This document shows, in pieces, positions 24,277 through 29,660 of a stretch of 32,663 nucleotides of DNA; position 1 is the stretch's first letter, and every line of letters starts with the position of its first letter. The position numbers and the translations under genes are program-made. The notes beneath the pieces were generated by a model. That model made no database searches, had not been told where the DNA came from, and worked only from the letters and a program-made list of their open reading frames with translations. The stretch spans positions 1 through 32,663 of the forward strand of contig JAHIVP010000031.1 of NCBI GenBank assembly GCA_018816335.1. Reading direction: 5' to 3'. Source of the stretch: Nanobdellota archaeon (GTDB lineage: Archaea; Nanobdellota; Nanobdellia; Pacearchaeales; GW2011-AR1).

Positions 24277-24388
24277 CCGAGCCTAGAAGTCTCGTTTTAT
24301 ATCCGGGCTATAAAATTTCGAGTTCTGAGGATTCCTGTTGCAGTTGAGGTTAGACCTCTCAGCATAAGCGTTAACCCTCGCGGCTCTA
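24277..24388 (-). repeat. DGR template repeat (TR) with internal hairpin insert
   Basis: The core 24317-24388 and the IMH*-like end block 24277-24288 match both variable repeats. On the minus strand the 22 core adenines are the only positions where VR1 or VR2 differ. Read in the target frame, the core gives an Asn-rich peptide (SNLNCNRNPQNS) from AAC/AAT codons, the classic DGR design. The 28 bases at 24289-24316 are absent from both VRs and contain TTTTATA/TATAAAA arms. The end block reads GGAA where the VRs have GGGG, as expected for IMH* versus IMH. Confidence 0.93.
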
Positions 24389-24604
24389 AGTAGCATGTTC
24401 ACCAAAACAGAAAAGTTTCTGTCACACTACAATTTTAATTTTCATAAATAATTACTAATTATCATTGCTGTATTTTACTGGCAAAAAAATAAAAAAATGC
24501 ACTATGAACATACGTGTAGTCCAGATTTTTCTCTCGAATTAAATACTACAAGAGAAAAATTCTCTAGGACAGAAAATTAAGAAAAAATAAATTAATAAAA
24601 TTAA
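24389..24604 (-). ncRNA. Spacer between target 1 and TR, probable 5' part of TR transcript
   Basis: No gene is seen in these 216 bases. There is a perfect hairpin ACAGAAA/TTTCTGT at 24406-24421 next to the TR. A larger one at 24518-24568 has GTCC/GGAC ends and TTTTTCTCT/AGAGAAAAA inner arms. A T-rich run on the minus strand near 24485-24500 may end the target operon. No accessory variability (Avd) gene fits here. That the transcript includes this region is inferred. Confidence 0.4.
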
Positions 24605-25450
24605 TTATTCTGCGGTGTCGTGCGCTTCGCGCACATGACGTACCCCGAGCCTAGAATACGAGCCCTGAGGATACCTGCCGCAGACGAGGAAAGACCCCCC
24701 AGCACAAGCGCCAACCCCCGCGGCTCTATCTTGTCTAGGATGCCAGAAATAAGTATCTCCAGATTTTACACCTTTTCTAGGGAATCCTTGTGCAGTTGAA
24801 TTGGCAACCCAATCTCTTAGATCAATTCCTTTATCCCTCATTAGACAAGTTGTTAGTCTTTGGGAATATCTAGGAACTAGATTTTCTCCATCTGGGGCAT
24901 AATTTTTATTTAATACTAACCCATCATCTCCTTGTGTAAAATCATCTTCATACCATTCTGATCTCCAAGGAGCTCTTACACCTGCTATTTCATCAAATAT
25001 AGCTGATAATTCTGTTCTTGAAACTTTCTTTCCATTTCCATCATAAGCTTTTCCAGATAATAATAATGCAAAAACATCTTTTGCTATTCTGAAATTTTGG
25101 GTTCTTCCCTCTAAAGCAAGATTTAATCTTACAGCTTGTTTTTTATTTATATGTCCAACATAACCTCTACCGTTTTTCTCTGTTGTACTATTTTGTAAAT
25201 TTAATCCTAATGTTTGCCCTGCTGCTTGAACAGCTGAAGTTGCTCCTAATCTATATTTACAAACCAATAAATCAGGGTAGCCATCTCTTCCTTTTTTTGC
25301 TTCTAAAAATAAATAATCAGAAGGGTCTACTTCGAAACCTGCTCTTGCTGGCTCTGTAGGTTTTTGTGTTTCAACTAATCTATAGTCTACTCCAGCAGCA
25401 TCTAATAATCTTAATGCTCTTGGATCTTCTGTATCAAATCTTGGTGTCAT
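24605..25450 (-). CDS. DGR variable protein 1 (target of VR1)
   Basis: This 281-residue, signal-less protein has its variable segment in residues about 241-269 (plus bases 24645-24728). Just before it is GDTYFWHPRQDRAA, and the end resembles the conserved C-type-lectin-like fold of DGR variable proteins (xxSRLGVRHV). A comparable frame GxxFxFxHPRQDxAA occurs in variable protein 2, so the two are paralogues. 16 of 22 template adenines are altered in VR1. The last residues, VREAHDTAE, are encoded by the post-VR hairpin. The fold should display a ligand-binding surface; the ligand is unknown. With no signal peptide, an intracellular or unconventional location is possible. Confidence 0.9.
   Translation of the reverse strand: MTPRFDTEDPRALRLLDAAGVDYRLVETQKPTEPARAGFEVDPSDYLFLEAKKGRDGYPDLLVCKYRLGATSAVQAAGQTLGLNLQNSTTEKNGRGYVGHINKKQAVRLNLALEGRTQNFRIAKDVFALLLSGKAYDGNGKKVSRTELSAIFDEIAGVRAPWRSEWYEDDFTQGDDGLVLNKNYAPDGENLVPRYSQRLTTCLMRDKGIDLRDWVANSTAQGFPRKGVKSGDTYFWHPRQDRAAGVGACAGGSFLVCGRYPQGSYSRLGVRHVREAHDTAE
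24617..24639 (-). repeat. GC hairpin after VR1
   Basis: GTGCGC and GCGCAC (24620-24634) pair around a 3-base loop (GAA on the minus strand), extended by GTC/GAC with a 2-base bulge. It begins 5 bases beyond the VR1 IMH end, inside the target gene. Hairpins or cruciforms in this position promote target recognition in the Bordetella phage DGR; the same role is inferred here. Confidence 0.8.
24645..24728 (-). repeat. DGR variable repeat VR1
   Basis: The 84 bases align to the TR without gaps once the TR's 28-base insert is skipped. There are 16 differences, all at template adenines on the minus strand; every other position in the core matches. The 3' end on the minus strand is an unmutated GC-rich IMH block (TTCTAGGCTCGGGG). 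Confidence 0.95.
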
Positions 25451-25456
25451 TTTTAA

Positions 25457-26242
25457 TTATTTAGTTGGTTTATCATCGGCGCACGCGCCTTCGGCGCAAG
25501 GGAATCCCCCGAGCCTAGAATCCGAGTACTGAGGACTCCTGTAGCAGTCGAGGAGAGACCTCTCAGCACAAGCGTTAACCCTCGCGGCACTATCTTGTCT
25601 TGGATGCAAGAAATAAAAGTTTTTTCCTGCTTCAAAACTATTAACCTTGGATTTTTGTGTTGGTAGTCCTTGAGAATTTAGTGAATCTAAATCTGCCAGT
25701 CCATCTTCAGTTAGACAAGGTTCTAAAGGTTGTCTTGATAAAACTGGTTCTCCTTTGTCATTTAATCCAGCTATTGTAACTAAATCTAAACCTAAGTGTC
25801 CTTCTCCTTTTGGAAATCTTGCATTTAACCAAACCCAATTATTATGATTTAATGTATGGGTATATTGACTTAATCTTTCTCCTTCAATTAAATTTCCTGC
25901 TGCATCATATAAAACTCCTCTTCCTTGTACTGCCAAGTTTACGTTTCTATAGTGGGGCATAAACTGAGCTGGGGTAGGAACAAATTTTCCATCTCTTAAA
26001 ACATTAACAATTGTATCTTCTTGGTTACTTCCATTATATTCTTGAATCATTGAAATTGCTGAATTCGCTGCTAAGTTCTCTATATCTCCTTGTTGCATTA
26101 AAACATAATTTGCTGGATCAAATTTAACTGCTGTCTGAAAAGCATCAACTTGTCTAGGAAAAACATAAACTCTGTTAGGAGTAGCTACAAAAACTTCATT
26201 TGGACCAGGTTCTATTTTTCTTGCTTTAATTTTAACTCCCAT
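25457..26242 (-). CDS. DGR variable protein 2 (target of VR2)
   Basis: The 261-residue, signal-less protein ends 6 bases before variable protein 1 starts, so the two share an operon. The N-terminal 100 residues (MGVKIKARKIEPGPNEVFVA...) differ from those of protein 1. The C-terminal half shares the frame FYFLHPRQDSAARVNACAER before and within the variable segment (about residues 217-245; bases 25509-25592). 9 of 22 template adenines are altered. The tail CAEGACADDKPTK is encoded by the post-VR hairpin. It is probably a C-type-lectin-like binding protein with a different N-terminal module and partner. Confidence 0.9.
   Translation of the reverse strand: MGVKIKARKIEPGPNEVFVATPNRVYVFPRQVDAFQTAVKFDPANYVLMQQGDIENLAANSAISMIQEYNGSNQEDTIVNVLRDGKFVPTPAQFMPHYRNVNLAVQGRGVLYDAAGNLIEGERLSQYTHTLNHNNWVWLNARFPKGEGHLGLDLVTIAGLNDKGEPVLSRQPLEPCLTEDGLADLDSLNSQGLPTQKSKVNSFEAGKNFYFLHPRQDSAARVNACAERSLLDCYRSPQYSDSRLGGFPCAEGACADDKPTK
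25485..25497 (-). repeat. GC hairpin after VR2
   Basis: GCGCC and GGCGC pair around a 3-base loop (GAA on the minus strand), 11 bases beyond VR2 and inside the coding end of target 2. Its sequence differs from the VR1 hairpin, but it has the same type of stem and the same loop, so structure appears conserved rather than sequence. Confidence 0.75.
25509..25592 (-). repeat. DGR variable repeat VR2
   Basis: The 84 bases align with the TR (insert skipped) with 9 substitutions, all at template adenines. The IMH block is identical to that of VR1, TTCTAGGCTCGGGG on the minus strand. It is closer to the template than VR1 is (9 versus 16 changes). Confidence 0.95.
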
Positions 26243-26306
26243 ATTTTTCAGAGAGAATCATAGTTTTTAAATCTTTTTATTATGTTATCTTTATATAGTA
26301 ATTACA

Positions 26307-26654
26307 TCAAAGTTCAACAACTCCCTTAGAAGTATATACAACAAACTTAACTCCGACAGGAAGATTAAGTAAAGCTGAGATAAGTGCCATGTGTTCTTTT
26401 CCTGTTCCTGATGCAATTGAGATTGCTGTTTCTAATCCTTTAATTTTTCCTTGGAGTTTTGATTTAATTTCATCTCTTAATTGAAGAACAGGTTGATTAG
26501 TATTTATCTGAATTACTTCATTAGGTTTTGAAGTTGGTATTGTTTTATTGTTTGCTGATAAAATTATAATATTATCCCAGTCTCCATTTTGTATTAAACT
26601 GTTTAGTTGAGGAAGATTTTCTTCTTTTTCGGATAATATAATTATTAGTTCCAT
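26307..26654 (-). CDS. Small Rossmann-like protein, unknown function
   Basis: The 115-residue protein has alternating beta/alpha pattern: MELIIILSEKEENL, DWDNIIILSANNK, NEVIQINTN, then SGTGKEHMALISALLNLPVG and VKFVVYTSKG. The last part recalls the C-terminal helix-strand unit of CARF-like and related Rossmann domains seen in archaeal defence or sensing proteins, but the protein is too short and the match too weak to name. It lies 64 bases upstream of the DGR target operon on the same strand. It is not similar to the four-helix Avd proteins. A role in the DGR is only a possibility. Confidence 0.5.
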   Translation of the reverse strand: MELIIILSEKEENLPQLNSLIQNGDWDNIIILSANNKTIPTSKPNEVIQINTNQPVLQLRDEIKSKLQGKIKGLETAISIASGTGKEHMALISALLNLPVGVKFVVYTSKGVVEL

Positions 26655-26748
26655 TATTTGTTTAAATTGAAAATGTTTATAAGGTTTTATGTGTTCTAGC
26701 CTATAGAAAGATTTATATAAGTTTATATAATATATAATTATATATAGA

Positions 26749-27006
26749 ATGGAAAAAATAATACATTACCCAAGTCTTAGAACTATGCTAATGGTGGAGA
26801 AGGTTTTGAAGAAAATGGATACTACTATTTCTAGAGAAGAAATTAAAAGAAGACTTCCTAAAAAACTTATGCATCAAACATTGAACCTGATATTAAATTA
26901 TTTAGAAGAAAAAGGGATGATAATTGATGGGCCTAAGGGGGTGTTATGGATTTATAATCCGAGTCCTAAATTAAAAAAAGCTATTGAGAAGGGAAGAGAA
27001 ATATAG
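26749..27006 (+). CDS. Small winged-helix DNA-binding protein
   Basis: The 85-residue basic protein has a helix-turn-helix-like core (VLKKMDTTISREEIKRRLPKK, MHQTLNLILNYLEEKGMIID) and a short wing (GPKGVLWIYNPSPK). It has the size and pattern of archaeal one-domain winged-helix regulators. The upstream gap to 26654 is a divergent promoter region with a palindromic AT tract (TATATAATTATATA, near 26730). It may control the DGR-side gene and/or the HicBA pair 36 bases downstream; this is inferred from position. Confidence 0.6.
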   Translation: MEKIIHYPSLRTMLMVEKVLKKMDTTISREEIKRRLPKKLMHQTLNLILNYLEEKGMIIDGPKGVLWIYNPSPKLKKAIEKGREI

Positions 27007-27042
27007 ATAAATTTTTAAGTATCATTAATATTAATTATTAAG

Positions 27043-27282
27043 ATGGAAAAAGAAAATCTGGAGTTTAATGTTGTAATAGAACAGGATGAAGATGGGATTT
27101 ATGTAGCGAGAGTTCCTGAATTAGAAGGGTGTTATACCCAGGGAAAGACAGTTGAAGAGGTTGTGTCGAGAATTAAAGAAGCTATTGAAGTATGTTTAAA
27201 AGGAGATGATGATATAATTCCTATGAAATTTATTGGATTACAAAGAGTACAGGTAGAAAAAGAAAATCAGAATATTGTTTAA
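27043..27282 (+). CDS. hicB: HicB-family antitoxin
   Basis: The 79-residue protein shows the HicB partial RNase-H-like fold: EFNVVIEQDEDGIYVARVPELEGCYTQGKTVEEVVSRIKEAIEVCL. There is no separate DNA-binding domain, so repression, if any, may come from the neighbouring winged-helix protein. HicB neutralises HicA by blocking its RNA-binding face. The gap to HicA is 1 base (antitoxin first), which ensures coupled translation. A palindromic AT tract (TAATATTAATTATTA) ends just before the start. Confidence 0.88.
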   Translation: MEKENLEFNVVIEQDEDGIYVARVPELEGCYTQGKTVEEVVSRIKEAIEVCLKGDDDIIPMKFIGLQRVQVEKENQNIV

Positions 27283-27283
27283 G

Positions 27284-27517
27284 ATGGTGAAGCTTGTTCC
27301 TATTTCTGGAAAAAAGTTTTGTAAGATATTAGAAAAATTAGATTTTGAAAAAATTTATGGAAAAGGAAGTCATGTAAGATTTAAACATCCTGATGGAAGA
27401 AGAACAGTAGTTCCTGTTCATGCAAATGAAGATTTAGGAAAAGGGTTATTAAGAGAAATATTAAATCAGATTAAATTGAGTAAAGAGGATTATGAAGAAT
27501 TAAGAAGGAAGGTTTAA
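27284..27517 (+). CDS. hicA: HicA-family mRNA interferase toxin
   Basis: ATG 27284 immediately follows the hicB stop; an upstream TTG inside hicB was rejected. The 77-residue protein has VPISGKKFCKILEKLDFEKI and the double-stranded-RNA-binding-like core GKGSHVRFKHPDGRRTVVPVH, with the family's catalytic histidine in GSHVRF. HicA cleaves mRNAs when HicB is degraded. The protein looks intact. Its neighbourhood (DGR, small unknown genes) suggests that it stabilises an accessory segment. Confidence 0.9.
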   Translation: MVKLVPISGKKFCKILEKLDFEKIYGKGSHVRFKHPDGRRTVVPVHANEDLGKGLLREILNQIKLSKEDYEELRRKV

Positions 27518-27558
27518 TCTATAGAATAATTTATAATACATAGTTTCTTATTTAACAT

Positions 27559-28032
27559 ATGGTTGCAAGAGATATTCCGTTGAATGAAATTACATTGAGA
27601 AAGTATGAAAAACCTTATGCTGGAGATAAGAGGGAGATTATGAAGAAGACTTGTTTGAGCTTGGGTTTGTTGCAGTCAGGAGATTCTAGAGATGTTATTA
27701 CAGATATAATGATGGTTTTGTTAGAGGGTAGGAAACATAAAGATAGGATGAGTTCTGATGAGATTAAAAAGAGAGTTGAGAAGATGAGAGAGAAGCATAA
27801 TCTTGAGATGAAAGGAATTGCTGAGTCTAATATTCGGAGACAGTTGAAGAGGTTGAGAGATTTGATGATAGTTGATAAGAAAGAGAATCTGTATCATTTG
27901 AGTGAGCATGAATCTCTTTCACATATATTTGAACATAAAATTGAGAAGTTTATTTTGCAGCAGACTATTGATAGGGTTAAGGAGTATTTGGTGGAATTAG
28001 AAAGGGAGGAAGGAGATAAAAATGTTAAATAA
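27559..28032 (+). CDS. Probable winged-helix regulator
   Basis: This 157-residue, strongly charged protein opens MVARDIPLNEITLRKYEKPY and has a helix-rich middle (DVITDIMMVLLEGRKHKDRM, SSDEIKKRVEKMREKHNL) that fits a winged helix with recognition-helix candidate IAESNIRRQLKRLRDLMIVD and wing KKENLYHLSEHE. A C-terminal helix (FILQQTIDRVKEYLVELERE) could dimerise. I infer a DNA-binding regulator. The next small gene starts inside its end, with an 11-base overlap. The target is unknown. Confidence 0.6.
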   Translation: MVARDIPLNEITLRKYEKPYAGDKREIMKKTCLSLGLLQSGDSRDVITDIMMVLLEGRKHKDRMSSDEIKKRVEKMREKHNLEMKGIAESNIRRQLKRLRDLMIVDKKENLYHLSEHESLSHIFEHKIEKFILQQTIDRVKEYLVELEREEGDKNVK

Positions 28033-28201
28033 AGATTTGAATGGATATTCAGTTAGAGGTAGAGCTGCAAGAGCAGCATATGATGGAGATTCTAGAGTTG
28101 ATGAAGATGTTGTTTTGGCTGCTCAGAGAGGGAATAATGATGAATTGTTTCCTGGGGATTTGGATGCTCCGGGGCGTGAAGTTAAGAAAAGGGAAGAATA
28201 A
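28022..28201 (+). CDS. Small protein overlapping the upstream regulator
   Basis: The ATG lies within the last codons of the preceding gene in another frame, with GGAGG 9-13 bases before it (28009-28013). The 59-residue product (MLNKDLNGYSVRGRAARAAY, DGDSRVDEDVVLAAQRGNND, ELFPGDLDAPGREVKKREE) is polar and highly charged, without membrane helices. Overlap plus a ribosome site supports translational coupling. Family not recognised; it may be a partner of the regulator. Confidence 0.5.
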   Translation: MLNKDLNGYSVRGRAARAAYDGDSRVDEDVVLAAQRGNNDELFPGDLDAPGREVKKREE

Positions 28202-28204
28202 TTA

Positions 28205-28435
28205 CTATCTATCTTGATCTGCTGGTGGAGAATCTCTTACTTTAATTTCTAACTTTATGTCTTTACCAAATCGTTTTGATGCTTCTTCTAAACTTCCCCT
28301 AAAGTCCCCAAGTTTGGTACCCCAAGCAAGCCACATAGGAACAGTTTCAGATTCAGAAACCTCAGGACTCACTGCAGCACCAGGATTTGCAGCTACTTCA
28401 TAAGTATAAATTGGTTCATATTCTCCTGGCCCCAT
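28205..28435 (-). CDS. Small hypothetical protein
   Basis: The 76-residue protein starts MGPGEYEPIYTYEVAANPGA and has a charged second half (GSLEEASKRFGKDIKLEIKV). A TATA-like CTTTAAATAA about 20-30 bases before the ATG on the minus strand fits a leaderless transcript, which is the main support. The GC content is slightly higher than that of its neighbours. It is convergent with the 59-residue gene, 3 bases away. No function is recognised. Confidence 0.5.
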   Translation of the reverse strand: MGPGEYEPIYTYEVAANPGAAVSPEVSESETVPMWLAWGTKLGDFRGSLEEASKRFGKDIKLEIKVRDSPPADQDR

Positions 28436-28495
28436 TTTCTAATTACACAATGTTATTATTTAAAGATTTATTTAGTAGAACATATAGTTTTATAA

Positions 28496-28549
28496 CCCCC
28501 AGCTTAATTCTTTCTCAGGTAATTAATTGAGTTAAGGGGATTTGGGGGT
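28496..28549. other. Long intergenic hairpin with G-tracts
   Basis: CCCCC (28496-28500) and CTTAATTC pair with GAGTTAAG and GGGGG (28545-28549) through small internal loops. The 3' side has runs GGGG and GGGGG followed by GGTGG. It could be a leader structure, a small RNA, or a weak G-quadruplex site upstream of the gene at 28618. A TATA-like TTTTATAAC at about 28487-28495 directly precedes it. No gene is visible in 28436-28617. Confidence 0.35.
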
Positions 28550-28617
28550 GGTGGAGAAAGATGAATAATATTCTAGAGAATATAAATTATTAAATAGTGT
28601 GCCTATTAACAAAAAGT

Positions 28618-28935
28618 ATGATACTTAGATGGTCTAAATTAGGAAGATTAGGGGGAGCATTTCTAAGAAATGTTGTCAGAGCTAGAGAAGATTTAGAGAA
28701 GGGGAGGAAGGTTGATCCTCGTTTTTATAAAGAAAGATTTGTTCAAGAAGTTGAAGAAGCAATAAATGAACCAAGTATTAGGGAAACTGAAGGAATCAGA
28801 GACTATGAATTGAGGAGAATGATTGAAGTTGCAGGGAGAGTAAGATGGGATACTATTTCTGGGATTAATGCTTTATATAGAACTTATTCTAATATTAGTG
28901 GTGAGAATTTTCCTAATTATTCTTTGGCTGCATAA
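28618..28935 (+). CDS. Small basic hypothetical protein
   Basis: ATG 28618 was preferred over GTG 28597. A TATA-like ATTATTAAATAG (28586-28597) lies about 26 bases upstream, which predicts a leaderless start exactly there. The 105-residue product is helical and charged (MILRWSKLGRLGGAFLRNVV, RFVQEVEEAINEPSIRETEG, YELRRMIEVAGRVRW). It has no cysteines or membrane helices. It lies directly before the uL1 promoter. Function unknown. Confidence 0.55.
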   Translation: MILRWSKLGRLGGAFLRNVVRAREDLEKGRKVDPRFYKERFVQEVEEAINEPSIRETEGIRDYELRRMIEVAGRVRWDTISGINALYRTYSNISGENFPNYSLAA

Positions 28936-28972
28936 ACTTTAAATACCCAAAATTCTAACCCTTAATATCATA

Positions 28973-29018
28973 CTACATCGCTGAAGTTCAAAATTCTGAA
29001 CACAGGCGCATTATGTAG
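28973..29018 (+). promoter_or_regulatory. Probable uL1-binding autoregulatory leader
   Basis: Nested stems are readable: CTACAT (28973-28978) with ATGTAG (29013-29018), CGC with GCG, and GTTCA with TGAAC, the last two separated by an asymmetric loop (TGAA versus ACAG). A TATA-like CTTTAAATAC (28937-28946) places the transcript start near 28970, at the foot of the stem. In methanogens L1 represses its own L1-L10-L12 mRNA by binding an rRNA-like leader stem; this fits the position. The match to the actual binding consensus was not tested. Confidence 0.5.
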
Positions 29019-29032
29019 AAGATAATAGTAAA

Positions 29033-29659
29033 ATGGATAGCACAAAGATTGTGAAAGCTCTTGCTGAGCTAAGGAAAGAGAAAGAACGAAAGTTTGATCA
29101 AACTATAGACTTAATTATAAATCTAAAAAATATTGATATGAGAAAAGAGAGTGTTAGTTTATTTGTTCCTGTGCCTCATAAAATTAAAGAAGTTAAAGTT
29201 GCAGGAATTTTTGAGAAAAAGAGTGATTTGGTTGATGATACAATTACAGCTACAACTTTAGAAAGTTTGAAAGATGTTAAAGAAATTAAAAAGATAGCTG
29301 CTCAGTTTGATTTTTTTATGGCGAATGCTAAACTCATGCCAAAGGTTGCAAGTGTTTTAGGAAGATATCTAGGTCCTATGGGAAAAATGCCTTCTCCTCA
29401 ATTAGGGATAGTGCCTCCTGGAGAAGATGCTGCTTCTATTAAAGATGTTAAAGATAAAATTGATAAAAGTGTTAAAGTAAAACCAAAAGAACCTTCGATA
29501 AAAGTTGCTATTGGAAAGTCTTCGATGAAAGATGAAGAAATTGTTGCTAATATTAATGCTGTTGAAGCTGGTGTGATTAAAGCTCTTCCTAGAGGAAAAG
29601 AAAATATTAGAAATATTTTAATTAAATTTACAATGACAAAACCGATTAAGGTTGATTAA
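29033..29659 (+). CDS. rpl1: 50S ribosomal protein uL1
   Basis: The 208-residue protein has SKIV-type N-terminal helices, VSLFVPVPHKIKEVKVAGIF, FDFFMANAKLMPKVASVLGR and the family signature YLGPMGKMPSPQLGIVPPGE at about 117-136, followed by VAIGKSSMKDEEIVANINAV. It forms the mobile L1 stalk, and in archaea it also represses its own mRNA. It heads the uL1, uL10, extra gene, L12 operon with 1-4 base spacings or overlaps. Confidence 0.95.
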   Translation: MDSTKIVKALAELRKEKERKFDQTIDLIINLKNIDMRKESVSLFVPVPHKIKEVKVAGIFEKKSDLVDDTITATTLESLKDVKEIKKIAAQFDFFMANAKLMPKVASVLGRYLGPMGKMPSPQLGIVPPGEDAASIKDVKDKIDKSVKVKPKEPSIKVAIGKSSMKDEEIVANINAVEAGVIKALPRGKENIRNILIKFTMTKPIKVD

Positions 29660-29660
29660 G

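Noticed and set aside
25453-25635. Frame overlapping the VR2 region on the minus strand
   Set aside because: It is a shadow of the target gene in another frame; the target frame carries the Asn-codon design and the conserved C-terminal pattern.
26307-26654. Avd accessory protein of the DGR
   Set aside because: Its predicted alternating beta/alpha pattern does not fit the all-helical Avd bundle, so I did not assign it.
28530-28556. G-quadruplex upstream of the gene at 28618
   Set aside because: Runs are uneven (GGGG, GGGGG, GG, GG), giving at best a weak two-tier structure; the hairpin explanation is at least as good, so it is mentioned only within that feature.
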